From Segnochrobactrum spirostomi (lineage in GTDB: Bacteria > Pseudomonadota > Alphaproteobacteria > Rhizobiales > Segnochrobactraceae), in NCBI RefSeq assembly GCF_009600605.1, contig NZ_VWNA01000001.1:186001-250000 (forward strand): a stretch of DNA of 64,000 nucleotides. The letters run 5' to 3'. Numbering within the stretch: the stretch's first letter is position 1; each line of letters opens with the position of its first letter. Shown here one piece after another: positions 48,455 through 57,030 of this stretch. Position numbers and translations under genes: made by a program. The notes under the pieces are model-generated. The model did not search any database. It was given only the letters and a program-made list of their open reading frames with translations, and had not been told where the DNA came from.

Positions 48455-49372
48455 GTGTCCCATCCGAGCGCCGTCCCGCCCGTTCCGCTCGTCGCCACTC
48501 TGGTCGCCGATCCGGCCCTCCGCGGCCTCGAACCGGCCCTCATCGAGCGGGCCGCGGCAGCGATCGGCGGGGCCGAGATCGACGTGCTCGCGCCGGGCAC
48601 CGCCGCCGATCTTCTTTATGAGAAGCCCCGCGACGCCGCCCGCGCCGACGAGGCCGCGATCCGCGACGCGCTCGGCGGCGCACCGATCGACGTCTTCGTG
48701 CAGCCTCGCGCCGGGCGGCGCAAGCGGCTCCTGATCGCCGACATGGATTCGACCCTGATCGGCCAGGAGTGCATCGACGAACTCGCCGCCGAACTCGGCC
48801 TCAAGGACCGCATCGCGGCGATCACCGAACGCGCCATGCGCGGCGAGATCGCCTTCGAGCCGGCGCTGCGCGAGCGCGTCGGCCTGCTCGCCGGGCTCGA
48901 TGCCGGCGTCACCGAGAAGGTCTGGCGCGAGCGCATCTCGCTCAATGCCGGCGGCCACACCCTCGTCGCCACCATGCGCGCGCATGGAGCCTACACGGCG
49001 GTCGTCTCGGGCGGCTTCACCGTGTTCACGACGAAGGTCGCGGCGGCGCTCGGCTTCGACGAGCACAACGCCAACATCCTCGAGATCGCCGACGGCCGCC
49101 TCGCCGGGACCGTGTCCGAGCCGATCCTCGGCCGCGAAGCGAAGCTGAAGCGGCTCGAAGACCTGATCGCCGAGAAGGGCCTCGTCGCGTCCGAGACCCT
49201 CGCCGTCGGCGACGGCGCGAACGACCTCGCCATGATCCGCCACGCCGGCCTCGGCGTCGCCTACCGCGCCAAGCCCGCCGTCGCGGCGGAAGCCGACGCC
49301 CGCGTCGACCACGCCGACCTCACCGCCCTGCTCTATTTCCAGGGCTACCGCGCGGCCGACTTCCACGGTTGA
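48455..49372 (+). CDS. serB: Phosphoserine phosphatase
   Basis: HAD-superfamily enzyme of 305 residues, last step of serine synthesis. The nucleophile motif is DMDSTLIGQE (Asp96, Asp98), with SGGFTVFTTKVA in motif II and AVGDGANDLAMIRHAGLGVAY for motifs III/IV. The N-terminal 90 residues form the ACT-like part usual in SerB. It starts with GTG at 48455. A small ACAAG-loop palindrome lies 37 nt after the stop. Confidence 0.95.
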   Translation: MSHPSAVPPVPLVATLVADPALRGLEPALIERAAAAIGGAEIDVLAPGTAADLLYEKPRDAARADEAAIRDALGGAPIDVFVQPRAGRRKRLLIADMDSTLIGQECIDELAAELGLKDRIAAITERAMRGEIAFEPALRERVGLLAGLDAGVTEKVWRERISLNAGGHTLVATMRAHGAYTAVVSGGFTVFTTKVAAALGFDEHNANILEIADGRLAGTVSEPILGREAKLKRLEDLIAEKGLVASETLAVGDGANDLAMIRHAGLGVAYRAKPAVAAEADARVDHADLTALLYFQGYRAADFHG

Positions 49373-49408
49373 GGCGGCGCACGCCGCTCCTGCGCTGGAC
49401 GGCGAGAA

Positions 49409-49427
49409 GGTCCGGACAAGCCGGACC
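49409..49427. repeat. Palindrome with ACAAG (CTTGT) loop, serB end
   Basis: GGTCCGG-ACAAG-CCGGACC, perfect 7-bp arms. Possibly acts as the serB terminator, though without a T-tract. Confidence 0.55.
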
Positions 49428-49603
49428 ATAGCGACGGAAAGGGCGTGCCCTTCTTCGGCGTGCGGCGACTTCGGGCGCGCACGGCCCGATAGCCCTCTTG
49501 CAGGCCCCTCCGCCGCTGCCGCCCACCTCTCCGCGGCCGCTTCCGCTCCCCCGCCGCACCCTCGACGCCCTCTCCGGGATCGCTTCCGTTCCCCCGCCGC
49601 GTC

Positions 49604-49626
49604 ATGCCCCGGCTCGTCCGGGGCAT
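49604..49626 (+). repeat. Dispersed palindrome, CTCGT loop
   Basis: Perfect 9-bp arms ATGCCCCGG / CCGGGGCAT around CTCGT, preceded by CGTC. Same family as 26039 and 36567. Confidence 0.75.
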
Positions 49627-49712
49627 CTCTCACCGCACCTGACCGAGATGGCCAAGCCGGGCCATGACGACGGGGCGTGCTCCGAGGCCCCGTCTCATCT
49701 TTCACTCGACGC

Positions 49713-49741
49713 TTGACGATTTCGAGAAAATGAAAAATCAT
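49713..49741 (+). promoter_or_regulatory. Promoter of the ABC transporter operon
   Basis: A -35 TTGACG (49713-49718) and -10 AATCAT (49736-49741) with a 17-nt spacer. The predicted start of transcription is near 49748, about 27 nt before the first gene. Confidence 0.6.
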
Positions 49742-49763
49742 GACTGACTTTCATTTTCTCGAA
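49721..49763. promoter_or_regulatory. Operator-like 15-bp inverted repeat over the ABC operon promoter
   Basis: Arms TTCGAGAAAATGAAA (49721-49735) and TTTCATTTTCTCGAA (49749-49763) are perfect inverted repeats with a 13-nt spacer. One arm fills the -35/-10 spacer and the other lies at the start of the transcript, with the -10 between them. This geometry suits a dimeric or tetrameric repressor, most simply the XRE-cupin protein encoded in the same operon. Confidence 0.75.
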
Positions 49764-49774
49764 GTTCGACGGCC

Positions 49775-50683
49775 ATGAGTTCGGCTTTTCCCGCACCCTC
49801 CCCCACGACGTCGACACCCCCGGCGGATCCGAACCGCTCCGCCCGGCGCTTCGAGATCGCGATGAACGTGCCCGGCACGCTCGTCACCGTGACACTGATC
49901 CTGTTCGCGCTCGCCCTCGTCCTGTTCCTGAGCACCCGGATCAACGACAGCACGGTGCTCGGCGCCGGCTTCACATTCGGCAATTTCGTCGAGGCCGCGA
50001 GCGACCCGCTCTATCGGATGGTGGTCGGGCGTTCGCTCATCATCGCCGGCTTGGTGACGCTCGCGACGGTCGGCCTCGCCTACCCGGTCGCCTATTACGC
50101 CGCCTTCCACGCCGGCCGGCACCGCGGACTGATCCTGTTTCTCGTCACCCTGCCGTTCTGGACGAGCTATCTCCTGCGCGTGTTCGCCTGGAAGATCGTG
50201 CTCGCCTACAACGGCGTGCTCAATTCCGGCCTGATGGAGCTCGGGATCATCCGCGAGCCCATCCTCGCCTTCCTCAACACCCCGGCCGCCGTCGTCATCA
50301 CCCTCGCCCACGCTTATGCCGCGTTCGCGGTGCTGCCGATCTTCGTGGCGCTGGAGACGATCCCGAAATCCTATCTGGAAGCCGCCTCCGACCTCGGCGC
50401 GAAGCCGGCGGAGACTTTCCGTCGGGTGGTGCTGCCGATGTCGATGCCGGGCGTGCTGTCCGCCGCCCTCGTGGTGTTCGTGCCGACGGTCGGCGATTAC
50501 GTCACGCCCGCTCTCGTCGGCGGCCCATCGAGCACGATGATCGGCTCGATCATCCAGGCCCAGTTCGGCAAGGCCGACGATTGGCCGTTCGGCGCCGCGG
50601 TGGCGGTGCTGACGATGCTCGTCATCCTCGTCGTGGTCGCGGCCGCCCGCGCCCTCGACAAGCGTTTCGGGAGCCGCACATGA
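49775..50683 (+). CDS. ABC transporter permease, PotB-like (polyamine/opine type)
   Basis: Inner-membrane permease of 302 residues with about six helices. The binding-protein-dependent transport signature (EAA loop) is LEAASDLGAKPAETFRRVVL followed by PMSMPGV. Typical PotB-family features are the long N-terminal helix, FWTSYLLRVFAWKIVLAYNG and PTVGDYVTPALVGGPSSTMIG. The next permease starts at its stop codon (ATGA overlap). The substrate class (polyamine, putrescine-like, or opine) is inferred from the family only. Confidence 0.92.
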   Translation: MSSAFPAPSPTTSTPPADPNRSARRFEIAMNVPGTLVTVTLILFALALVLFLSTRINDSTVLGAGFTFGNFVEAASDPLYRMVVGRSLIIAGLVTLATVGLAYPVAYYAAFHAGRHRGLILFLVTLPFWTSYLLRVFAWKIVLAYNGVLNSGLMELGIIREPILAFLNTPAAVVITLAHAYAAFAVLPIFVALETIPKSYLEAASDLGAKPAETFRRVVLPMSMPGVLSAALVVFVPTVGDYVTPALVGGPSSTMIGSIIQAQFGKADDWPFGAAVAVLTMLVILVVVAAARALDKRFGSRT

Positions 50684-51498
50684 AAGCCGCCCCGTTCCGC
50701 CGTCCGCGCCTCTCCGGCCTTGCGATCTATGTCGGCGCCTATCTCGTCTTCCTCTATCTGCCGATGGTGCTGATCCCGCTCTTCTCGTTCAACGACTCGA
50801 TCCAGGCGGCGTTTCCGCTGAAAGGCTTCACCTTCGCCTGGTACGAGGCGCTCCTCGCGAACGAGCGGATGCACGACGCGCTCGCCAACACCCTGATCGT
50901 CGGCTTCTCGGCGGCCGCCCTCGCGACGCTCTGCGGCATCGCCATCGCCTATTGCGACGTGTCCCGGCCGAGCCGCATCGCCCGCACGGTCTCGGCGCTG
51001 GCCCGCCTGCCGATACTCATTCCGGGCGTCATCGTCGGCATCGCGCTCCTCATCTTCGTCAACCTCGCCGGCTTCGGACCATCGCGGCTCGCGATCGTGC
51101 TCGGCCACACCTGCCTCGCCTTGCCGACCACGGTGATCGTGATGCGGACGCGCTTCGCCGCGATCCCACGCAGCCTCGAAGACGCGGCGATGGATCTCGG
51201 CGCGCGGGAATGGCTGACCTTCCGCAAGGTGATGCTGCCGCTCAGCCTGCCGGCCGTCGCCGCCGCCTTCCTGCTCGCGTTCCTGACCTCGTTCGACGAG
51301 TTCATCGTCGCCTTCTTCCTGACCGGCACGGAGCAGACCCTGCCGGTCTTCATCTGGGCGCAACTGCGCTTCCCGAAGGAATTGCCGAGCGTCATGGCGC
51401 TCGGCTCGCTGATCCTCGCCGTTTCGATCGTGATCGCAGGTGCCGCCGAGTTCATTCGCCGGCGTGGTGCGGTCGCGCGCGAGGCCGCAGGAGCATGA
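50680..51498 (+). CDS. ABC transporter permease, PotC-like
   Basis: Second permease of the importer, 272 residues, six helices. The EAA loop is LEDAAMDLGAREWLTFRKVM followed by LPLSLPAV. Family segments include YLPMVLIPLFSFNDS, FTFAWYEALLANERMHDAL, and FLTSFDEFIVAFFLTGTEQTLPVFIW, close to PotC. Its ATG overlaps the stop of the first permease by 4 nt. The solute-binding protein follows after 80 nt. Confidence 0.92.
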   Translation: MKAAPFRRPRLSGLAIYVGAYLVFLYLPMVLIPLFSFNDSIQAAFPLKGFTFAWYEALLANERMHDALANTLIVGFSAAALATLCGIAIAYCDVSRPSRIARTVSALARLPILIPGVIVGIALLIFVNLAGFGPSRLAIVLGHTCLALPTTVIVMRTRFAAIPRSLEDAAMDLGAREWLTFRKVMLPLSLPAVAAAFLLAFLTSFDEFIVAFFLTGTEQTLPVFIWAQLRFPKELPSVMALGSLILAVSIVIAGAAEFIRRRGAVAREAAGA

Positions 51499-51578
51499 TC
51501 CGGCCGCGCGGCAAGGGAACCCCGCGCGCCACCGGACCGAGAATTCACCCGCCCGCCATCGAAGGAGGAGGTTCGATC

Positions 51579-52658
51579 ATGGGTTACAATGTCTCACGGC
51601 TGACCGGGAAGATCGCCGGCGGCCTCGCTGCCGCGCTCATGGCGGCCGCGCTCGGCGCCACGCCGGGCCAGGCCGACGACGCCAAGCTCACCTATTTCAC
51701 CTGGTCCGGGTACGAACTGCCGGACTTCAACAAGAGCTTCCTCGCCGCCCATCCGAACGGCGTCGAAGCCTCGACCTTCGGTGACGACGACGACGCCTTC
51801 ACCAAGGTGAAGGCCGGCTTCTCGCCGGACGTGGCACATCCCTGCTACGACAAGATCGCCCGCTGGCGGCAGGCCGACCTGATCCAGCCGATCGACACCA
51901 AGCGCCTCAAGAACTGGGACAAGATCTTCCCCGTGCTGCGCGCGCTGCCCGATCTCGATGCCGGCGACGGCAAGGTCTGGATGGTGCCCTGGGACTGGGG
52001 CAACACCTCGATCCTCTACCGCAACGACATCGTGAAGGACCCGGTGCCGAGCTGGAGCCTTTTGTGGGACAAGGCCTATGCCGGCCGGATCGCCACCATC
52101 GACGCCGTGCACGACACGCCGGTCGTCGCCGCGCTGCTCGCCGGCATCGACATCTTCAAGAAGCTGACGCCCGACCAGATCGACAAGATCGCCGAGGTGC
52201 TGCGCGAGCAGCGACCGCTGCTCAAGGCCTATACGACGGACATGACCTCGGTCGAGCAATCGCTCGCCTCGGGTGAGCTCGTCGCCGCGATGACCTGGAA
52301 CGCCTCCGCCACGACGCTCAAGAAGCAGGGCGTGCCGGTCACCTTCATGCATCCGAAGGAAGGCATGCTGACCTGGGCCTGCGGCATGGTCCTCCTCAAG
52401 AATGCCAAGAACGTCGATCTCGCCTACGACTTCTTCAACAGCCGCCTGGAGCCCGAATCCGGCAAGTTCCTGATCGAAAGCTACGGCTACGGCAGCGCCT
52501 CGTCGGCGGCCTTCGCCCTGGTGCCGAAGCAGGATCTCGAGACCTTGCAGCTTCCGGCCGATCCCCAGGAGATGCTGAAGACCACCATCTTCACCGGCCC
52601 GATGCCCGACAACGACGCCATCGCGAAGATGTTCGAGAAGGTCAAGGCGGGCGGCTGA
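51579..52658 (+). CDS. Extracellular solute-binding protein (PotD/PotF-like)
   Basis: Periplasmic binding protein of 359 residues. A signal peptide (about 1-32) ends GATPGQA, and the mature part begins DDAKLTYFTWSGYELPDFN, the usual start of this family. Further marks are FSPDVAHPCYDKIARWRQADLI, WMVPWDWGNTSILYRND and MTWNASATTLKKQGVPV. A very strong ribosome site AAGGAGGAG (51562-51570) lies 8 nt before the ATG, and a hairpin follows the stop, so it should be made in excess over the permeases. The exact ligand (polyamine or related amine) cannot be read off. Confidence 0.92.
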   Translation: MGYNVSRLTGKIAGGLAAALMAAALGATPGQADDAKLTYFTWSGYELPDFNKSFLAAHPNGVEASTFGDDDDAFTKVKAGFSPDVAHPCYDKIARWRQADLIQPIDTKRLKNWDKIFPVLRALPDLDAGDGKVWMVPWDWGNTSILYRNDIVKDPVPSWSLLWDKAYAGRIATIDAVHDTPVVAALLAGIDIFKKLTPDQIDKIAEVLREQRPLLKAYTTDMTSVEQSLASGELVAAMTWNASATTLKKQGVPVTFMHPKEGMLTWACGMVLLKNAKNVDLAYDFFNSRLEPESGKFLIESYGYGSASSAAFALVPKQDLETLQLPADPQEMLKTTIFTGPMPDNDAIAKMFEKVKAGG

Positions 52659-52673
52659 TCGCCCCTCCGCTCC

Positions 52674-52703
52674 CTCCCGCGGACGCCCCGGCGCCCGCGG
52701 GAG
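52674..52703 (+). promoter_or_regulatory. Intercistronic hairpin after the solute-binding protein gene
   Basis: CTCCCGCGG (52674-52682) and CCGCGGGAG (52695-52703) form a perfect 9-bp stem with a 12-nt loop, between the binding protein and the regulator. Without a T-tract it probably protects the upstream message 3' end rather than terminating. Confidence 0.6.
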
Positions 52704-52733
52704 CCGATTGCGCTCCCATCCGAAAGGCATCCC

Positions 52734-53402
52734 GTGATTCAGGACGACCTGGTCGACGACCTCGATCGCCCCAACCCCGACGCAAGCGCCGCCGAGCCGA
52801 GCCCTCTGGACGCGAGCCAGGACGAGGCTGCCTCCGACGTGCGGGTCGGGCGGCGCATCCGTGCCCTGCGCCTGGAGCAAGGCCTGTCGCTCGCCGAGAC
52901 GGCCGCCCGCGCCGGCCTCTCGGTCGGGACGCTCAGCCAGATCGAGCGCGGCCTCTCCTCCCTGCGGGTGCGCAGCTTGTGGCCGCTCGCGGCCGCCCTC
53001 GGCGTCGAGCCCCATACCCTCGTCGACAAGGACGAGGGCCAGTCGAACGATCTCTATGTGGTGCGCGAGGGCGCGCGGAAATCCGTGCCCGTGCATTCGG
53101 AGGGAATCTCGAAGGAGCTCCTGTCCCCGCCCGGCGCGGTGCTGACGGGCCTGCGCGTCGTCGTGGAGCCCGGCGGCGGCACCGGGGCCGGCCCCTATTC
53201 GCACGACGGTCACGAATTCGGCTGCGTGCTCACCGGCGAGATCGAACTCACCATCGATTCGATCCTCTACCGCCTCAAGGCCGGCGACAGCTTCGCCTTC
53301 AAGAGCACCCTGCCCCACGCCTTCCGCAATCCGGGATCGCAGCGCTGCGAAATCCTCTGGATCAACACCGCCAAGCCGAACGAGGTGAAGAATGGCGCGT
53401 GA
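52734..53402 (+). CDS. XRE-family regulator with C-terminal cupin sensor domain
   Basis: A 222-residue regulator. An acidic N-terminal tail (1-35) precedes a Cro/CI-type HTH (about 38-93) with RIRALRLEQGLSLAETAARAG and SVGTLSQIERGLSSL. A cupin domain follows (about 128-215), with GPYSHDGHEFGCVLTGEIEL and PLP-free metal-binding-like His residues, HAFRNPG near the end. PuuR and other amine-responsive regulators share this layout. It starts with GTG at 52734 and its end overlaps the ATPase gene start by 11 nt. It probably binds the inverted repeat at 49721-49763. Confidence 0.92.
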   Translation: MIQDDLVDDLDRPNPDASAAEPSPLDASQDEAASDVRVGRRIRALRLEQGLSLAETAARAGLSVGTLSQIERGLSSLRVRSLWPLAAALGVEPHTLVDKDEGQSNDLYVVREGARKSVPVHSEGISKELLSPPGAVLTGLRVVVEPGGGTGAGPYSHDGHEFGCVLTGEIELTIDSILYRLKAGDSFAFKSTLPHAFRNPGSQRCEILWINTAKPNEVKNGA

Positions 53403-54474
53403 TGCCGCCCGCCCCTCCGTCGTCAGCCTTTCCGGCGTCTCCAAGACCTTCGCCGGGGGCGCGATCGGCATCTCGGGGATCGACCTCGAAATCGCCGAGG
53501 GCGAATTCCTGAGTCTGCTCGGCCCGTCCGGCTGCGGCAAGACCACGACCCTGCGCGTCATCGCCGGCTTCGAGGCCCCGACCGCCGGCCGCATCACCGT
53601 GGCCGGTCGGGACGTGACCATCGCCAAGCCCTACGACCGGCCGGTCAACACCGTGTTCCAGGACTATGCGCTGTTTCCGCATATGAACGTCTCGGAGAAT
53701 GTCGGCTTCGGCCTCGCCGTGGCGCGGGTGCCGGGCGCGGAAGCGGCGAAGCGAATCGCCACCGCGCTCGACCTCGTCGGCCTCGCCGACAAGGCGAAGG
53801 CGCGCGTCCAGGCGCTGTCCGGCGGTCAGCGCCAGCGCGTCGCCCTCGCCCGGGCCCTCGTCTGCGAACCGAAAGTGCTGCTGCTCGACGAGCCGCTCGC
53901 CGCGCTCGACGCGCACTTGCGCGAGCAGATGCAGGTCGAGCTCAAGAAGCTGCAATCGCGGCTCGGCACGACGTTCGTCATGGTCACCCACGACCAGACC
54001 GAGGCGCTGTCGATCTCCGACCGCATCGTCGTCATGAGCAAGGGCCATATCGAACAGGCCGCCTCGCCCTCCGAACTCTACGACTTTCCGGCAACGCGAT
54101 TCGTGGCCGGCTTCATCGGGGCGATGAACCTGATCGACGGAACCGTGCACGGCGTGAAGGACGGCCGCGTGGTCGTGGCGGCGGGGCCGCTCACCCTCGA
54201 ATCGGAGCCGGCCTCGGCCAACGCGACGTGGATCGCAGGCGACCGCGTCGGCGTCGCGATCCGCCCGGAAGACGTCGCCGTCGACTTTTCCGGAGCCGGC
54301 GAACAAGCGGTGATCGTCGATGTCGTGTTTCACGGACGCACGCTTCGGCTCCATCTGGCGCTCGCCGACGGGACCGCGCTGACCGCCGACGTGCCCCGCA
54401 GCCAGGTGCCGAAAAGCCCGGAAAGCGGCGCAAACGTTGGCGTTTCGGTGCGCGCGTCGCGCGCCTTCGCGTGA
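53392..54474 (+). CDS. ABC transporter ATP-binding protein, PotA-like
   Basis: ATPase of the importer, 360 residues. Walker A GPSGCGKT lies at 44-51, the Q-loop in NTVFQDYALFPHMNV, the signature LSGGQRQRVALARAL near residues 143-157, Walker B LLLDEPLAALD, and the H-loop VTHDQTEALS. The C-terminal TOBE-type domain (about 235-355) includes ATWIAGDRVGVAIRPEDVAV. It is translated from an ATG inside the regulator gene, which couples the two. This completes the operon: two permeases, binding protein, regulator, ATPase. Confidence 0.95.
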   Translation: MARDAARPSVVSLSGVSKTFAGGAIGISGIDLEIAEGEFLSLLGPSGCGKTTTLRVIAGFEAPTAGRITVAGRDVTIAKPYDRPVNTVFQDYALFPHMNVSENVGFGLAVARVPGAEAAKRIATALDLVGLADKAKARVQALSGGQRQRVALARALVCEPKVLLLDEPLAALDAHLREQMQVELKKLQSRLGTTFVMVTHDQTEALSISDRIVVMSKGHIEQAASPSELYDFPATRFVAGFIGAMNLIDGTVHGVKDGRVVVAAGPLTLESEPASANATWIAGDRVGVAIRPEDVAVDFSGAGEQAVIVDVVFHGRTLRLHLALADGTALTADVPRSQVPKSPESGANVGVSVRASRAFA

Positions 54475-54520
54475 GCCTGGGGATCGTTTTCGACAGACTT
54501 ATCCACCGGTGTCACCTGCC

Positions 54521-54549
54521 CTTGAACCCGCTCCGTGTATTTGCTACAC
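54521..54549 (+). promoter_or_regulatory. Promoter of tRNA-Leu
   Basis: A -35 CTTGAA (54521-54526) and -10 CTACAC (54544-54549), spaced 17 nt, end 29 nt before the tRNA. The -10 is only a fair match. Confidence 0.5.
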
Positions 54550-54578
54550 GCTGCGGGCCGGCGATGATCCGGCTGGCC

Positions 54579-54663
54579 GCGGTGGTGGCGGAATTGGTAG
54601 ACGCGCAGCGTTGAGGTCGCTGTGGGGCAACCCGTGGAAGTTCGAGTCTTCTCCACCGCACCA
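54579..54663 (+). tRNA. tRNA-Leu (anticodon GAG)
   Basis: The acceptor GCGGTGG (54579-54585) pairs with CCACCGC (54653-54659), discriminator A at 54660 and encoded CCA at 54661-54663. The anticodon loop TTGAGGT has GAG at 54613-54615. A long variable arm (GTGGGGCAACCCGT) and T-arm GTTCGAGTC confirm a class II tRNA. Confidence 0.97.
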
Positions 54664-54878
54664 AATTGATCGAGACGGGGCGCACCGACAGCGCCCGACG
54701 ATCGGAAGAAATCTCCTCAAGACATTCTGACGATCGATGACGGCGCGGATCGCGAAAGCGAAACGCGCCGTGTCCATGTCTGGGCCAGCCAGACGCGATG
54801 TCGAGATTCTGCCTTTGAGCCCCTTAGGGGATCGGGGCAGCGAACCGCCCCTCCCTCCGTCGTCAGCCCCAGATTCGA

Positions 54879-55274
54879 TCAGTTGCAGACCTGCACCTGG
54901 CGCGGCCCCCATACGGTGGCGCGGACGACCCACCAGCAGTGGGGGCGATAGGCATAGGGAGCCGGCGGATAATAATAAGGCGGCGCGCCGTAATAGCCGT
55001 AGCGGTAATAGGGGTTCGGCGCGACATAGACCGGCGGGGCATAAGGCGGCGGCGTGGTCCAGCAGCGGCCCCAGCCGTTGCAGACGACGGCGACGTCCTG
55101 GACGAGGCCCTTGCCGCTGGCCCCGGACGCTTCTGGAGACGACGTAGGGCCCGGCAAGGGCCCGGCAACGGCTGCGCCGGCCGACAGCGTCACGACGGCG
55201 GCAGCGGCGGCGAGACCGTAGCCAAGCCGGACCCGGCCCGCGGCGCCCGCAGCCCGGGATTTTTGAACCCGCAT
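54879..55274 (-). CDS. Small exported Tyr/Pro-rich protein, function unknown
   Basis: A 131-residue protein with a signal peptide (hydrophobic YGLAAAAAVVTLSAGAAVAG, cleavage near residue 38). The mature part has VVCNGWGRCWTTPP and then a low-complexity run of Pro and Tyr (about 78-110), ending with HCWWVVRATVWGPRQVQVCN. Four Cys may form two disulfides. The GGGAGG before the ATG at 55274 decides the start over an ATG eight codons earlier. It resembles other short Hyphomicrobiales envelope proteins that end in a CN-type motif, but no function is known. Confidence 0.78.
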   Translation of the reverse strand: MRVQKSRAAGAAGRVRLGYGLAAAAAVVTLSAGAAVAGPLPGPTSSPEASGASGKGLVQDVAVVCNGWGRCWTTPPPYAPPVYVAPNPYYRYGYYGAPPYYYPPAPYAYRPHCWWVVRATVWGPRQVQVCN

Positions 55275-55384
55275 GAAATCCTCCCGAATGACGTTCACAT
55301 CCCCAACCCGCGACTCATCATACCATTCCGGCCGGATTGGGTCCGCATTCGGTGCCAGTTCGCACCCGACTGGATTTCTGCCGG

Positions 55385-56119
55385 TCAGCCCGCCTCAGGC
55401 CGCCAGCCGCACAAGCCGAGCCCGGCCCGCATGTGGTCGGGCACCGGCGCGGTGACGTCGACGCGCTGGTGACCTAGCGTGAAGGCGATGCCCCGTGCGT
55501 GGAGATGCAGGTGGGCACCGCTGCGCGCGGCCTGCCCGTAGATCGGATCGCCGAGAATCGGGAAGCCCGCATGGGCCGCATGGATGCGGAGCTGATGGGT
55601 GCGACCGGTCACCGGAATCATGTCGAGCCAGGCGAACCCGGCGCCGCGCCCGAGCACCCGCCAGATCGTCGACGACGGCTGGCCGTTGGCATGATCGACC
55701 ACCATCCACCAGCCGCGTGCCGCATCGCGCTTGCGCAGCGGCGCGTCGATGGTGCCTTCGTCCGCCGTCGGTCCGCCCTGGACGACGGCCCAATAATGCT
55801 TCTCGACCCGCCCCTTCGCCGCGAACAGGCGACCGAGCGCGGCGATTGCCTCCCCGGTGCGGCCGAGCACGAGGCAACCTGACGTGTCCTTGTCGAGACG
55901 GTGGGCGAGCTGCGGCGGCTGGGCCTGACCGAACCGCAGCGCATCGAACCCGTCTTCGAGCACGATGCCGCCCTTCGGCCCCTTGTGCACGGCGATGCCG
56001 GCCGGCTTGTCGAGCACGATGACCGCGTCGTCCCGGTAGAGCACGCGGGGCCGCAGGCCGAGCGGATCGGGCCCGTCCTCCGCGCCGTTGCCGGATCGCT
56101 TACCCGCGTCGTTCGCCAT
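55385..56119 (-). CDS. RluA-family pseudouridine synthase
   Basis: RNA pseudouridine synthase of 244 residues. The catalytic motif is HRLDKDTSG at 73-81 with Asp76 as nucleophile; VLDKPAGIAVHKGP precedes it and VTGRTHQLRIHAAHAG and PILGDPIYG follow, all typical of RluA/RluC/RluD. The S4 domain seen in RluC and RluD is missing, so it is nearer to the short RluA type; the target RNA is not predictable. The ATG at 56119 has AAGGGGA 5 nt upstream; an ATG at 56137 overlapping the EamA stop (ATGA) is an alternative. Confidence 0.92.
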   Translation of the reverse strand: MANDAGKRSGNGAEDGPDPLGLRPRVLYRDDAVIVLDKPAGIAVHKGPKGGIVLEDGFDALRFGQAQPPQLAHRLDKDTSGCLVLGRTGEAIAALGRLFAAKGRVEKHYWAVVQGGPTADEGTIDAPLRKRDAARGWWMVVDHANGQPSSTIWRVLGRGAGFAWLDMIPVTGRTHQLRIHAAHAGFPILGDPIYGQAARSGAHLHLHARGIAFTLGHQRVDVTAPVPDHMRAGLGLCGWRPEAG

Positions 56120-56133
56120 AGCGGTCCCCTTCT

Positions 56134-57030
56134 TCATGCTGCCCGCGCCGCCGCCGCACGGCCTGGCCAGACCAGCGGAACGAGCTGGACGAGCAGGAGG
56201 CTCGCCATGATGCAGCCGCAGCCGATCCATCCGCCCGCATTGAGCCGCTCGCCGAGCAGGATCGCCCCGAACAGGGCCGCGAACAGCGCCTCGGACATCA
56301 TCATCACCGCGGCGTCGGCCGCGCGGGTATATTGTTGGCCGACCGCCTGGAGGGCGAAGGCGACGCCGCCCGACAGCGCGCCGGCATAAAGAAGCTCCGG
56401 CGCCACGGACGGCAGCGCAGAGACGTCGAGCGGCTCCCACAGGAGCCCGCAGCCGCAGCCGAGCACCACCGCCACCGCCGATTGGGTAAGCGCCGCAGCG
56501 ACCGGCCGCTCGGTGCGCCGCGCGATGCGGTCCATCAGGATGATCTGCACCGCGAAGAACAGTGCGGAGACGATCGTGAGCAGGTCGGAGGCCGTGAGCG
56601 AATCGAGGCCTCCGCCGAGGAACCAGGTGCCGGCGACCGCGATCGCAGCTCCGGGCCAGATCACCGGATGCGGCATCCGGCGAAAGATCACGAGTTCGAG
56701 GAGCGGCACGAACAGCACGTAGAGCCCGGTCAGGAAGCCGACATGGGTCACCGTGCCGAGCGAGATCGCGAACTGCTGGATCACCGTGCCGAGATAGAAG
56801 GTGATGCCGAGGACGACCATCTGCCCGACGTCGCCGCGGCTGAGCGGGCGTGCGGCGCGGCGGCTCTCGCGCAGGCCGAACGGCAGCACGGCGACGAAGG
56901 CGAGGACGAAGCGCAGACCGGTGAACCAGAACGAGCCGAGCGAGGCCATCGCGTTCGATTGGGCGACGAAGCCGCCGCCCCAGATCGCCGCGGTCAGAAG
57001 AAGCAGGGCATTGGCCGACAGGCGCGACAT
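56134..57030 (-). CDS. EamA/DMT-superfamily transporter
   Basis: A 298-residue transporter with ten predicted helices and two EamA repeats (about 5-140 and 150-285). Segments include LLLTAAIWGGGFVAQSNAM, SFWFTGLRFVLAFVAVLPFG, LTGLYVLFVPLLELVIFRR and AALFGAILLGERLNAGGWIG. This is a different subgroup from the EamA gene near ilvC. Its stop overlaps a possible start of the pseudouridine synthase gene, so the two form an operon. Substrate unknown. Confidence 0.9.
   Translation of the reverse strand: MSRLSANALLLLTAAIWGGGFVAQSNAMASLGSFWFTGLRFVLAFVAVLPFGLRESRRAARPLSRGDVGQMVVLGITFYLGTVIQQFAISLGTVTHVGFLTGLYVLFVPLLELVIFRRMPHPVIWPGAAIAVAGTWFLGGGLDSLTASDLLTIVSALFFAVQIILMDRIARRTERPVAAALTQSAVAVVLGCGCGLLWEPLDVSALPSVAPELLYAGALSGGVAFALQAVGQQYTRAADAAVMMMSEALFAALFGAILLGERLNAGGWIGCGCIMASLLLVQLVPLVWPGRAAAARAA

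Larger units (their letters stand above)
49373..49712. other. Intergenic region, about 340 nt, after serB
   Basis: No credible gene. It contains palindromes at 49409-49427 and 49604-49626, both of the dispersed CTCGT/CTTGT-loop family, and then the promoter of the ABC operon. Confidence 0.6.
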
